A DNA stretch of 64,000 nucleotides. It comes from Lineus longissimus. Taxonomy: Eukaryota; Nemertea; Pilidiophora; Heteronemertea; Lineidae. The stretch's first letter is position 1; every line of letters starts with the position of its first letter. Below are positions 41,030 to 51,770 of the stretch, one piece after another. Under the pieces are notes generated by a model, which made no database searches, had not been told where the DNA came from, and saw nothing but the letters and a program-made list of their open reading frames with translations. The stretch covers positions 11,643,501 through 11,707,500 of the forward strand of contig NC_088323.1 of assembly GCF_910592395.1 (NCBI RefSeq), read 5' to 3'. The position numbers and the translations under genes are program-made.

Positions 41030-41598
41030 TTTCCAAGATATGCATTTGCATGGTCAAGGGTTTGTCAACATCAAAATAGCTCAAAACCGGCCTTTTTATG
41101 AATGCCTGCTTGACTTTCTCTATTGCAACATCATGTTGAACTACCCATCATGCATTCGGTATCTTTAGCAATAACCTCAATGGTTCTGTTATCTCAGACA
41201 AATTCGGTATGAACTTCCCAAGAAAGTTCACCATGCCTAAAAGATGCAGTACGTACATCCTTCTTGTCTTTTGGCTCAGGGGACTGGGTGATCGCCTAGA
41301 TTTTTCTTTATCAATCCTCAACCCTTGCTCTGACACAATGTTGTCTAGGTATTTAACCTCACTGACTTTCAGCTGGATTTTAGCTCTATTGATCTTCACA
41401 TTGGCCACACGAGCTGTATCAAGGACTTGTCTGAAAATCTTGTCATGCTCACTTTCATCTCTGGCTGCAATAACATCATCATGAATTACACTGTGGTATA
41501 ACACCAAACATTTGCTCATTGCGCTTCTGGAACAGCTCGCTGACACTGGCCATGCCAAATAGCATCCCGAGAAACCAATACTTCCCAAATATGGAGTA
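41030..41598 (-). pseudogene. Gypsy-type pol remnant, reverse transcriptase second half
   Basis: Minus-strand frames show the reverse transcriptase region of a Ty3/gypsy LTR retroelement. There is a 'FGMASVSELFQKR' block in one frame (about 41573-41535) and, after a frameshift, an HDDVIAA form of the catalytic box (about 41490). These are followed by 'EHDKIFRQVL', 'YLDNIVSEQGL', and 'FLGKFIPNLSEITEPL' to 41148. A weak RNase H start ('SYFDVDKPLT') follows near 41060. Frameshifts and stops make it dead. The upstream half lies on the other side of the 41599-50992 insertion. Confidence 0.8.
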
Positions 41599-42788
41599 GG
41601 GGTGTTTCAAGATCAGTGGCGCTTTGTGTCAACCAGGGAGTCAAAAATTTTGCCCTCCCAATTATGAGTAATTCCATTCTGAACCAAATTGTACCCATCA
41701 TAGGAAAAAGGAACTGAAGACAGAATTTGAATACTATTTTCTATTGACAATTTATATCAGTTTGAAGTCTATGGTTTCTTCCAGGTTATGTACGGGACAG
41801 TGAACCAATGACAGCATATGAAATGATATAAAATAACTCAGATTTGCCTAAAACTTTGTTTCTGAGGACCTCTTGGTTTACACTATAAAATAAAATGACA
41901 AGTTTTTCGTTTCAACTGATTTTTCTTCAGAAATTTACCGATTTAAAAGAGTATGGGCACACTTTCACAATTTTATCTGACTGTCGTTTCTCCAACTTAA
42001 AAAACTAACAGATTATTAGTCAAAAAACATCCATGAACCTAAGCAGTATAATGGTACCTAAAAAATAACACACAACAGTCAACATTAATCTTCATCTGAA
42101 GCCCTTCTCTGCTTCAAATTCGACTTTCCGGTGTGGGTTATGTACGGGACACTGGTTGGTACAAAATGTACTGGACAACATGATTTCAATGGTTTTTGTT
42201 CAAGTAAATCATTCCCGTTACTCTTTTTGATAAATTAATCTGTTACATTACAATTCACAATAGATTAAATAATTGCAATTGTGATCATTTTCTGGATTTT
42301 CCAACTTTTTAAATTGGATTGTTAAAAAGAAGCACAACTTTTTTTAGTGAAACATGAGTATTTTCTGTGATTATGTCCGAGACCGTATCTCAAAACTCAT
42401 GGAATTAAATCTGGGCACATGTGACAACAAAACAATGGTACATTTGTTGAGTTCACATTACAGTTAGTAGTGTTTTGAGGTCATTTTAAAGGACAGATGC
42501 ACCATGTCCCGTACATTTAACCATTTTTGTGAAATACTTAACCTTTTTTGTGAAATACTTACAACAGGCTATGTTACCACATCTGCTTTGTCTGTCACTC
42601 AAAGGTGATGCATTTGCTTCAGTCACTGTGACACTGATTCAATATCTGGCTTGGAAAGTTCTTCTTGCAACTAAGGTTACTTTGTCAATCTCCCGAAGCT
42701 GTCTGTATTTAAAAGTAGTTTTTCCTACTTCTTGGAGACTTCTAATTAATGAGAAATCCAAGAACTTGAAGTTTATGTTTGGAAGTGG

Positions 42789-43048
42789 TGTTAATAGTGA
42801 ACTGTTTGACAATGTGCATACGCCTGTGGTTCTTTAGTTTCTGTTTGTGCATACGCCTGTGGTTCTTTAGTTTAGTTTACGGCCGCTAGGAGTGTGGTGT
42901 TTAGCGCGGAGTATAATAGGAGCATTTTCGTTTGAGGCGTCATCGTATTTTTGGCTGTTTTGTGTATTGGGCCGGCCCTAAGTAAGTTTGTGTTGTGAAC
43001 AAGAGGATTCGAGGAGACCAGCGGTGAACGGTAAGACCAGTATTTTCA
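42789..43048 (+). repeat. 5' LTR
   Basis: TG...CA ended. It contains a direct duplication of TGTGCATACGCCTGTGGTTC and TTTAGTTT (42822 and 42847). It should hold promoter and polyadenylation signals, but no clear TATA box is seen. Confidence 0.9.
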
Positions 43049-43061
43049 TGGTAGCAGACGG
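43049..43061 (+). promoter_or_regulatory. Primer binding site (tRNA-iMet type)
   Basis: TGGTAGCAGACGG directly follows the LTR. Its first ten bases complement the 3' end expected for animal initiator tRNA-Met. Confidence 0.7.
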
Positions 43062-43124
43062 CAAAGAGATCTACGGAGATCATCTACGAAGTAAGTGAAA
43101 AGTTAAAAAAAAAAAAAAACAAAG

Positions 43125-46100
43125 ATGGCGACGAGTACGGGTTACAAGAATCCGCCAGTTTTGGACGAAAATAATTATGAACAGTGGCGGAATGAAATTA
43201 ATATTTGGGAAATGGTAACAGAACTAAAAGAGGAGAAACGTGCCCTAGCTGTTGTACTGTCATTGAAGGGCCAAGCACGGGCAAAGGCCCTGGAAATCGA
43301 TGCGAAAACATTGGCAGAGAAAACGGGCATGACAGTTTTGATAAAAGCATTGGATTCTATATACGCAAGGGACAAGATAGATATTGCTTACGGTGCGTAT
43401 TCGAGCTTTGATGGGTACAAACGAAAACATGAAAACATTACAGATTTTATTATAGAATTTGAAAGACGTCATCACCTTTGCACAAAACATGATATGACCC
43501 TTCCAGATGCTGTATTAGCTTTCAAGTTACTTGATGGGGCAGCACTGGATGATAGGGATAGACAATTAGTTCTGAAAGCAGTAGCGGCAAATCTAAAATA
43601 TAAGGTCATGAAGTCTGCTTTGAAGCGAATTTTTACAGGAACGAAGTCTGATGGTGATAGTTCAGCGGCAGGTATCACGATCAAACAGGAATCTGCGTTG
43701 TATATGGGAAGCGGTGCTTATGGTGGTGCAAACAGATTCAAGAAGTTCGGTTCTGGTTATGTGAATAGCAATGCCAATAGTGGGAATCAACAGAGCATGA
43801 TGCGAAATCAAAAAGGTACAAATCAGAAAGGTACAAACCTGTTTGACCGTTTTGGACGAAGGTCACGATGTGCTATCTGTGGCTCAACCTACCACTGGGC
43901 CAAGGATTGTGAACATAGGGTAGAAGCGACAAAGAGGAATGGTGGTGCTAATGAGTGTCACATGACCACATGTAGTAGTGATAAGGAAGAGTTTGTTCTT
44001 GTTACAGAATCAGAGTGTCAAGAAGAAGTTGTGCTGGTGACTGAATCAAGTTGCAGTGCCATAGTGGATACCGCTTGTACAAAGACTGTGTGTGGGCGAA
44101 ACTGGTTGCATGATTTCACAGATTCTTTGACAGAACGAGAAAGAGAACAGGTAACGATGGAGGAAAGTAACAGGACCTTCAGATTTGGTGATGGTAAGAA
44201 GGTACAGTCTGAGAAACGTGTGACTTTCCCAGCCATGATAGGTGGAACAAAATGCAAGATAGTGACAGAGGTGGTAGATTGTAACTTACCTTTGTTACTG
44301 AGTAAAGAGACCCTCAAGGCAGCTGGAACAATCTTGAATTTGGACAGGGATGAGGCAGTCATGTTTGGAAAGATAGTAAAATTACAGTTTACTTCTACAG
44401 GGCACTATTGCATAGATTTGATGAATCGGAGTACAGGTGAACAGTTGTCAGAGAGTGAAGTGTTTTTGATAATGGAAGGCAGCGAGAAACATCAGAAGCA
44501 GATGGTGATTAAATTGCACAGGCAGTTTGGTCATGTAGGGCCTGACAAGTTGAAGAAGTTGTTGCAGGATGCAGGGATAAAAGATGCGAATTTGATGAAA
44601 CTAGTAGACCTAGTGACTGAAGAATGTCATATTTGTGTGAAGTATGGCAAGACACCTAGCAGGCCAGCAGTGTGCTTACCTATGGCTACTGAGTTTAATG
44701 AAACAGTGGCTGTGGATCTTCATAAGCTTGATGATTCCAATTTGTTGTTGCACATCATTGATTTGTTTACAAGGTATAGCTCAGGGGCTGTCATACAGTC
44801 TAAGCGAAGCTCTGTGTTTGTTGAAAACTTTCTAAAATACTGGGTGAGCAAGTTTGGGTCCCCAAGACGTTTGTTCAGTGACAATGGTGGGGAATTTGAT
44901 TCAGATGAGGTGAGACAGATGGGCGAAGCTCTGAACATTGGGGTGATAACAACGGCAGCGTATGCTCCATGGAGTAATGGTATCTGTGAGAGACATAATC
45001 TTACCCTGAGTGAGACTATCCGGAAGGTGAAAGAAGATCGAAAATGTTCATGGGATACAGCTCTGCATTGGGCATTAATGGCAAAGAACAGTTGTAGTAA
45101 TGTTCATGGGTATAGTGCCCACCAGTTGGTGTTTGGTGAAAACCCTAACCTACCCTCTACTCTTACAGATAAACTACCTGCTTTGGAAGGGAGTACATCA
45201 AACAAGGTTGTCGGTGAGCATGTGGCTGCATTGTACGCGGCGAGGAGAGCATACATGGAGGTTGAATGTTCAGACAGGATACGGAGGGCGTTGAGAAAGA
45301 ATGTTCGTACGAGTAGGGAGGAGGTGTATCAATTGGGAGAGAAGGTATTCTACAAACGGCCGGATGGCAAGCAGTGGAGAGGGCCAGGCAAGGTGATAGG
45401 GCAGGACGGAGTTGTGGTTTGTGTGAGACATGGGGGACAGGTTGTTAAGGTACATGTATCCAGGTTGAAGAAGGTGTCTGGAAGTGTGGAAGGTGTTGGG
45501 AAGGATGAAATCGTAGGACAGGAACAAGAGGAGGAGAAAGTAGAAGAGAATGTGGAAGAGTATGGTACAACTAGTGATGAGGATGAGGGTGAAGTTACAG
45601 CGGAGAATCGAGGAGATGAGGTGCAGCCGAGAGAGGAGCCAGGGGCAAGAGGTTTGAGTTTTAGAGCAGGTCAGAATATCAAGTTTAGGGAAGATGAGCA
45701 TGGAGAGGATGTGACAGTGAAGGTGATTGGAAGAGCTGGTAAAGCGAAAGGAAAGCATAAGGACTGGTACAATGTCGAGTATAAAGAACAGAATGGTGAG
45801 ATAATTAAAAAATATGTGGATTTGTCGAAGATGCATGGCGTTGAAAGACTGGAATGTGAGCAGGAGCAGGAGGGGGATGTGCTGATCACTACACAGGATA
45901 ATTTTCAGGAAACAAAGGAAGCTGAAATGGAGAGTTGGAGGAAGCACAGTGTGTATACAGAGGTCAAAGATGATGGGCAAAAGACTATTTCAACGAGATG
46001 GGTCTGCACATGTAAGGAGAAAGAAGGAAAGATAGTCCCCAAAGCAAGGTTAGTAGCTAGGGGTTTTGAGGAGATAGGTGGTGAAGATATTGAAAAGGAT

Positions 46101-46808
46101 TCTCCAACGTGTGGAAGCGAATCTTTGAAGGTGATCTTATCGTTGATAGCAAACCATGGTTGGGGGCTGCGGTCGATGGACATTAAAACTGCATTTCTAC
46201 AAGGGCATGAAATTGAAAGAAAGGTATATCTGCGACCTCCCAAGGAAGCCAAGGCTGCGGGAAAGCTTTGGATGCTAAACAAATGTGTCTATGGCTTAAA
46301 TGATGCATCTTTGAATTGGTACAGGAGAGTAAGGCAGTTGATGGAATCATGTGGCGCTCGGGTATCGAAAGTTGATCCGGCGGTGTTTTACTGGAGAGGA
46401 GACAAGGGAAAGGAGTTGAAAGGAGTGTTAGGATGTCAAGTGGATGACTTCATATGGGGAGGCGATAGGGATTTTGAGAAAGAGGTAGTGGACAGAATTA
46501 GAAGAGAGCTGTTGGTCGGAAGAGAGGAGGAGAGAGCTTTTAGCTATGTGGGACTGGAAATCTCAGGAGGACATGATGATGGGAGCATCTGTTTGGATCA
46601 GAGAAAGTATGCAGAAAATGTGGTGCCAATTGAGATGAGTAAAGTGAGAGCAGTGGAAAAGGAGAAAGAAGTGACTGAGCTGGAAAGAACGGCTATGAGG
46701 TCGAGATTGGGGCAGATTTTATGGGTGGCGAGACAGTCTAGGCCAGACTTGATGTTTGACGCTACAGTGTTGGCAGGAAAAGTGAAGAGAGCGACAGTAA
46801 AGGAATAA
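43125..46808 (+). CDS. Copia gag-pol polyprotein (stop before RNase H)
   Basis: A 1227-codon frame starts at ATG 43125 after an A-run. Gag occupies about the first 240 residues. A CCHC zinc knuckle, CAICGSTYHWAKDC, is at residues 249-262. The protease motif is DTACTKT with Asp 315, an Ala where Gly is usual. The integrase has an HHCC-like region (about 455-505), and the catalytic residues are Asp 531, Asp 586 (SDNGGEF) and Glu 622, a D-35-E spacing. A basic/acidic linker follows (about 770-900). The reverse transcriptase shows 'DIKTAFLQG' and QVDDF with Asp 1107-1108. The frame ends at TAA 46806-46808, just before RNase H, where copia polyproteins normally continue. It is a mobile-element protein, not a host gene. 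Confidence 0.92.
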   Translation: MATSTGYKNPPVLDENNYEQWRNEINIWEMVTELKEEKRALAVVLSLKGQARAKALEIDAKTLAEKTGMTVLIKALDSIYARDKIDIAYGAYSSFDGYKRKHENITDFIIEFERRHHLCTKHDMTLPDAVLAFKLLDGAALDDRDRQLVLKAVAANLKYKVMKSALKRIFTGTKSDGDSSAAGITIKQESALYMGSGAYGGANRFKKFGSGYVNSNANSGNQQSMMRNQKGTNQKGTNLFDRFGRRSRCAICGSTYHWAKDCEHRVEATKRNGGANECHMTTCSSDKEEFVLVTESECQEEVVLVTESSCSAIVDTACTKTVCGRNWLHDFTDSLTEREREQVTMEESNRTFRFGDGKKVQSEKRVTFPAMIGGTKCKIVTEVVDCNLPLLLSKETLKAAGTILNLDRDEAVMFGKIVKLQFTSTGHYCIDLMNRSTGEQLSESEVFLIMEGSEKHQKQMVIKLHRQFGHVGPDKLKKLLQDAGIKDANLMKLVDLVTEECHICVKYGKTPSRPAVCLPMATEFNETVAVDLHKLDDSNLLLHIIDLFTRYSSGAVIQSKRSSVFVENFLKYWVSKFGSPRRLFSDNGGEFDSDEVRQMGEALNIGVITTAAYAPWSNGICERHNLTLSETIRKVKEDRKCSWDTALHWALMAKNSCSNVHGYSAHQLVFGENPNLPSTLTDKLPALEGSTSNKVVGEHVAALYAARRAYMEVECSDRIRRALRKNVRTSREEVYQLGEKVFYKRPDGKQWRGPGKVIGQDGVVVCVRHGGQVVKVHVSRLKKVSGSVEGVGKDEIVGQEQEEEKVEENVEEYGTTSDEDEGEVTAENRGDEVQPREEPGARGLSFRAGQNIKFREDEHGEDVTVKVIGRAGKAKGKHKDWYNVEYKEQNGEIIKKYVDLSKMHGVERLECEQEQEGDVLITTQDNFQETKEAEMESWRKHSVYTEVKDDGQKTISTRWVCTCKEKEGKIVPKARLVARGFEEIGGEDIEKDSPTCGSESLKVILSLIANHGWGLRSMDIKTAFLQGHEIERKVYLRPPKEAKAAGKLWMLNKCVYGLNDASLNWYRRVRQLMESCGARVSKVDPAVFYWRGDKGKELKGVLGCQVDDFIWGGDRDFEKEVVDRIRRELLVGREEERAFSYVGLEISGGHDDGSICLDQRKYAENVVPIEMSKVRAVEKEKEVTELERTAMRSRLGQILWVARQSRPDLMFDATVLAGKVKRATVKE

Positions 46809-47377
46809 CTAGATGTGAATAATGTGGTGAAGAGACTGAGAAGTGATCATTTGACAATAAAATTTCAGCGTTTGACAGGGGAATGTAGTCTTCTGTTATA
46901 CTCAGATGCGTCTTTGGGCAATCTCAGTGAAGGAGGATCTCATGAGGCCAATTGGTGTGTCTGAGAGGAAGAGGAGGGCGTGTGAACCCACTGTGGTGGA
47001 GCTCTAAAAAGATCAGAAGAGTTGTAAGAAGCTCTCTCGCTGGAGAAACGCTGGCTATGTCTGACGGAGTGGACATGTGTGTGTTTCTAGCAAATCTGTA
47101 TACTGAGATGGAAGAAGGAGAAGCGTTTCCCAACAAACCAGCTGTGACTTGTAGGATCGATTGTATGTCTCTGTTTGAAGCTTTGAAATCAAACAAAGAA
47201 ACTTCTGAGAAGAGGTTGAGATTAGAGATTTCTGCAATTAAGCAGCAGATGGACAGTGGATTTGTTAGGAAGGTAGAATGGGTACCAGCAGAGTGTCAGT
47301 TAGCAGATGGATTGACCAAGAAGGGAGCATCTTGTAGTAAACTACTGGAGTGTCTGGAGAATGGGAAGATTGGGTGA
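46809..47377 (+). pseudogene. Copia RNase H, cut off by a stop and a frameshift
   Basis: Directly after the TAA the same frame continues 'LDVNNVVKRLRSDHLTIKF' and 'YSDASLGNL', the first catalytic region of copia RNase H, to TGA at 46963. From about 46952 the next frame carries 'VNPLWWSSKKIRRVVRSSLA', 'ETLAMSDGVDM' and '...WVPAECQLADGLTK' to the stop at 47377. So one premature stop and one indel near 46940-46960 separate this domain from the polyprotein. Both could be recent mutations, given how similar the LTRs are. Confidence 0.85.
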
Positions 47378-47519
47378 ACTATCCTACTATTTTGGGAATG
47401 GTTTGAGCAGACATTGGTTTTTGACAGGATTTATGAGGAGAAACCTGTTTGTGTTTTAGTTGTGTGTATATACGTTGGTTTGAAGTTTTTATAGGACTTG
47501 GAGGAACTGAAGAAAAAAC

Positions 47520-47544
47520 CAAAAGAAAAAGAGAAGGATGAATT
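47520..47544 (+). promoter_or_regulatory. Polypurine tract
   Basis: AAAAGAAAAAGAGAAGGATG lies just before the 3' LTR, the expected place for the plus-strand primer. Confidence 0.65.
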
Positions 47545-47805
47545 TGTTAATAGTGAACTGTTTGACAATGTGCATACGCCTGTGGTTCTTTAGTTTCTGT
47601 TTGTGCATACGCCTGTGGTTCTTTAGTTTAGTTTACGGGCGCTAGGAGTGTGGTGTTTAACGCGGAGTATACTAGGAGCATTTTCGTTTGAGGCGTCATC
47701 GTATTTTAAGACTGTTTTGTGTATTGGGCCGGCCCCAAGTAAGTTTGTGTTGTGAACAAGAGGATTCGAGGAGACCAGCGGTAAACGGTAAGACCAGTAT
47801 TTTCA
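47545..47805 (+). repeat. 3' LTR
   Basis: It matches the 5' LTR apart from about eight differences, clustered in part at GTATTTTAAGACTG versus GTATTTTTGGCTG. It is followed by the AGTGG target duplication. Confidence 0.9.
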
Positions 47806-48064
47806 AGTGGAAGGTATCACTGCTAAAGCCCTTTCTTTGCTTTACTGAGTGCCTACCTCTCTTGAGTAGTGACAACCTGCAGAGTGCGGGACTTGCTCAC
47901 TATATCTTTTTTTCTGGTGTTTAATAGATTCTGCTCAGCTCTGGGGGTTTAGTGACTCATATCGTGGACAAACTTGTAACTTCATCTTTTCACTTAAGCA
48001 GTCAGCTCTTGTCTTCTCTATTATCTTTCCAACTTACAACCTTATCAAGGTTTGTCTCGCTTAA

Positions 48065-48774
48065 CCCTTTCGCTGTGCCGCTCAAAATTATTTCAATATT
48101 GATTCCTTGCTGCCCTCAAAATACTGTAAAAGCCAATTTTAACATAGGTAACTTTGAGTCCAATATACAGCCTGAAGGAGAAGAGATAGAGCTTTGGACT
48201 ATTGGAAAAGGTTGTTGGGGACAGCATGGACTTTCAAATTATGCATTTGTCAATCACCTGAAATTATGTTAATTAACTAAATAACGCTAATTAGTATTAA
48301 TCAACGAGGAGAAAAACACCGTTTTTCATCTTGACCCAGGCTATCACTATCATCCCCCTCGGACCCTGAATCATGCACACTTTCAATCCCCATCCACGCT
48401 GTGTACATCGGCATTATGTTCAGAATCATAATCACCAATCAGACTCGTCTTCTAACGCCTCGAATTCACTATTTCATCAATTATTGATTCTGCAGTTCGT
48501 CGAACACGTGACTGAGGCATTTGAATTTGTTTACAAAACTTTGGACTCAAAATATCGCCTAAACTTTGAATAAAAACACCGAAGTTTTCACCTAGAAATC
48601 GGAAGTTCTAGGGGTAAAAAACATGGCAGGACACCTAGCGACAAGTTCCTGTACTAGTTTGCTATTGAAAACATCGTCTGATTCAGGTCTCTCCCAAGTC
48701 GCAGTTCTGCGTACATCCGCACAGATCGGAATTTTTTTTGGGTCGCAAAAATGCGTACATCCGCAGCGAAAGGG
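48065..48774. mobile_element. piggyBac-like MITE (TTAA target)
   Basis: TTAA at 48061-48064 and 48775-48778 flanks perfect CCCTTTCGCTG / CAGCGAAAGGG ends. GCGTACATCCGC is repeated near the right end (48708 and 48753), like the CGTACATCC words of the MITE at 36333. It is non-coding and nested inside the 41599-50992 element. Confidence 0.8.
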
Positions 48775-50992
48775 TTAAACAGCAGAGAGAGATTGTGACA
48801 TAAATTTGAAGTGGTTGTGGGAGGGGCATGACATCATGATGTCTGAGGTCATGACTAGGAATGACGTCGCTCATTGCTTTTCTTCAATGAAGCATGAACT
48901 TTGTCAGTCTGACAGCCAAAAATCAATAAATCATCAATTATTTCGCAGATTGTTTCTAAATTCAAAATCGGGCTTCGTTAGATTTAGAACACCCATCAAA
49001 TACTACATATAGTTTAGTGGCGATCCGCCCCTCGGTTTCAGAAAAAAATCATGGACAAACAACATGAAGAAACAAACAATTCTCAAATTTAGAAGGAATG
49101 TTGGGAAGCCATTCCCAAAGGTTGCAGGCTCTTCATATTCATATCCAAATTCACACAATAAAAGGTGGAAGAAGCAATCAAAATATTTGAAAATTCCAAT
49201 AATAATTAGAGGACGAATGAAGCCATTTTGCTGAGCATAGGAATCTTTTGTGGGAAGCCAAAATTCCACAATCTTCTTCCTTGGAAAGGGTTTTAAAAAC
49301 ATGTAAAAGTCTTTGAAACAGAACTTAAATGTTATTTTAAGATCTAAACATTTATATCTATCACACGTAAAGAAATACTGGCAAAATACGAGAGAAAAAA
49401 TTTAGAAAAATTGTATAAACAGCAGCTAATTATCATTTTACATCACGGTTATGTACGGGACAGTTCCACCAATGCTATGATAAAATGTCAGAGGTGAGAA
49501 GTCAGTATACAAATTGCAGCATCTTGCATAATTTGAATGAATTTGATAGTTTACTGACAAAGCTTTGAAATGAGACCACATTAACCTATTATACCTATTG
49601 AAACTTAGTTATGGTATGTGGCGGAATATCGGAAAATTCATGAATGGTTCCTTTTTTTCCACGAACTCTGAAAAAAACTGAGTTACATAAACTGTCCAAT
49701 TTAGATGAAGTTTTGTTCTTTATGACACATACTACTATTTAAAAACACAACTTATGAGAATTTCTTGAAAGGTTAGCAGCATTTGAAAGAACAGTTAATA
49801 TGTCCCGTACATAACTTTCCTCACATCCAAGTTATGTACGGGACAGTGCATTCTTATTATGCCTGGTACATGTCCAATGTATACCACTGGCATGAATATT
49901 TTTGATATTTTTTCTTTGTCTTATTATTTTTATATAACTTATCAGAAAAGTAAAACATCTTCATCTAAACAGCAAGGAAATGTGCAGAATCTTATAGTGG
50001 TTATGTACGGGACATGGCAAAATACCAGTAAAAAGTACTTGTTTTTAACTTGTCTCTGATTTTAAACAATCATGCTTCACAGATATCAACAAAATACTAC
50101 CAAACCTACAAGTTAGTGGTATACCCAGTAAGTGACCAAAAAACAACAGTGCTAATCCCAATTTTAACATTATATATTTTCACTTTAAGATGGTCGATAT
50201 TTCTGAAATCTGGTTATGTACGGGACATCCATGCTTTTTGAACTTCACAGATTTTTCAGGGTAACATATAAACAGTTTTTAATTCATTTCTTTCTTCAAA
50301 TCTAAGAACAGTCATAAAGGCATACTCAGGAATTATTTTAATGAATTTGCTCAACAATCAATCATGAAAATACACTGGTGAAAAAGGGAGAATATTTTGG
50401 TTATGAACGGGACACGCCACATCCCATTTTTAAAAGTCATGATATAAAAAATTTACTCATCTCTTGAAAATCAGAGCAGTTGCAGCACATAGTCATGGTC
50501 ATTTCTTACTACAAGAAAGGAAATCTCTGTCATAGAAATACTTGGGAAGGTATATCCTGAGGTGTTTGTTGAAGTCAGTTAAAAACAGGTAAGGGTGTTA
50601 CGAAGATACCCCTTCAATAAAAAAATCATAACTTGAAAAATAGTACACAAGTTATCACAGAAATTCCTGGGTATCAAATTCAGTCAAGTCTGGATGAGAA
50701 AACGCCAATCCTAACTCTCTATCTGGTCACATGTTTTATACCAAAGCTCCCAAACTTTGACATTTTCTCCAGGATGACACAAAAATGGTCAAAATGGATT
50801 ATGTACGGGACACAAATTGAGCTGTAGAAAAAAATTGGCCGATCTTAGCACAATTTTCAGTGCGGGGCCATCAAATATAACCCCTAGGAAAGGTGAAAAG
50901 CTGAAAAGATCATCTCTGCATGCACAAATATCTGAGCTAGACCCCCGTTACGGGTTTTTTTGAAAAAAGCGCCACTGATCTTGAAACGCCCC

Positions 50993-51770
50993 AGTATTAA
51001 ATTAAATGTACATGTACAGAGCCAAACTGACTTCATCTAGCTCAATATGCCATTAGCCATCTTTCATGTCGACAATTGAGAAGAGATTCATTCCAGACAA
51101 CTTATGTGCAATGTCATCTGCTGTTGGAATCTTATGATGCCCACTTTTGAATACCTTGTTGAGTTCTTTTGGATACAAAAATCCCCGGATTTTTTTCCAA
51201 CTACTACTTGCACCCAATCTGTACGCTCATCAACTTTTGCCACCACTCCAATTGACGTTAACCTTTCCAAAGTTTCTTTTAAAGGTTTAAATGGATACTA
51301 AGCGAGACTTTTCTCAGCGCATGCGCCACTGGCGTTGCAGATGAATCAATCTCAATGTGGTATTGACCTTCGAATTTTCCCAATCCATCGAAGACATCTG
51401 TATACTCCTCCAGCAATGCTGTAAGCGGCTCTGAATCGGGCTTTCAACAGAGTCTACTAATCGTATTAGATCAAATGACTCACATCCAGCAAGTCCAACG
51501 ATAGATGGCGACGGCCTATCCACAACGATGAGTTCTAAAACTCGAGTTTAATGCTTTGAACAACATGATAGCATCGTCTTATCCTTTGGGTTAACTCTAG
51601 AATGCTGGGACACGATGCAATTTGCAACATTTCTGAACTAGACGCAATGGTCCCGGAACCACCGACAGGTGGCACCACCTCACGACGAAGGCTTTTGCGG
51701 ACTGCTTCAATTCAAATGGTTTCATAAGTCATATTCCTGGTTGTGGATTTCGACCTCCAGTTATCTATGA
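50993..51770 (-). pseudogene. Gypsy-type pol remnant, protease/RT first half
   Basis: Minus-strand frames show, in order, a segment 'PSIVGLAGCESFDLIRLV' (about 51515-51460), 'YTDVFDGLGKFEGQYHIEID' (about 51400-51340), 'LTSIGVVAKVDERTDWV' (about 51262-51210) and 'FSIVDMKDG' / 'WHIELDE' (about 51075-51030). These are successive landmarks from the linker before gypsy reverse transcriptase into its first half. Several stops and frameshifts occur. The text ends in the codons for F-N-T at the AGTA/TACT junction, and the next residues are on the far side of the insertion at 41598. It is old and inactive. Confidence 0.8.

Larger units (their letters stand above)
42789..47805 (+). mobile_element. Complete copia-type LTR retrotransposon
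   Basis: LTRs of 260 and 261 bp (42789-43048 and 47545-47805) start TGTTAATAG and end TATTTTCA. They differ at roughly eight positions by eye. AGTGG at 42784-42788 and 47806-47810 is the 5-bp target duplication. A tRNA-iMet-type primer site follows the left LTR, and a purine tract precedes the right one. The order protease-integrase-reverse transcriptase-RNase H in one reading frame is copia-type. The coding region has one in-frame stop and one frameshift near its end. Confidence 0.93.
41599..50992. mobile_element. 9.4-kb TIR element with TTATGTACGGGACA subterminal repeats
   Basis: The inverted ends read GGGGTGTTTCAAGATCAG and continue TGGCGCTTT on the left; the right end inverted reads GGGGCGTTTCAAGATCAG and TGGCGCTTT, one mismatch in 27. 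AGTA at 41595-41598 and 50993-50996 is the target duplication, and excising the element restores the frame of the interrupted gypsy reverse transcriptase. Ten copies of TTATGTACGGGACA occur: 41786, 42138, 42505 (minus, diverged), 49449, 49801 (minus), 49832, 50001, 50214, 50401 (one mismatch) and 50799. Without the nested copia element and MITE it would be about 3.7 kb. No transposase is seen, so it is non-autonomous or has lost it. Sequence at 47811-48060 and 48779-49440 is unassigned. Confidence 0.8.

Noticed and set aside
45270-45980. 236-codon minus-strand open frame
   Set aside because: It is the antisense shadow of the low-complexity linker and RT of the copia polyprotein; its composition is Ser/Leu/His-rich and it has no motif.
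41786-50812. CRISPR-like impression from the repeated TTATGTACGGGACA
   Set aside because: The motif is short, occurs in both orientations and at irregular spacing in a eukaryotic transposon; it is better read as subterminal binding sites.
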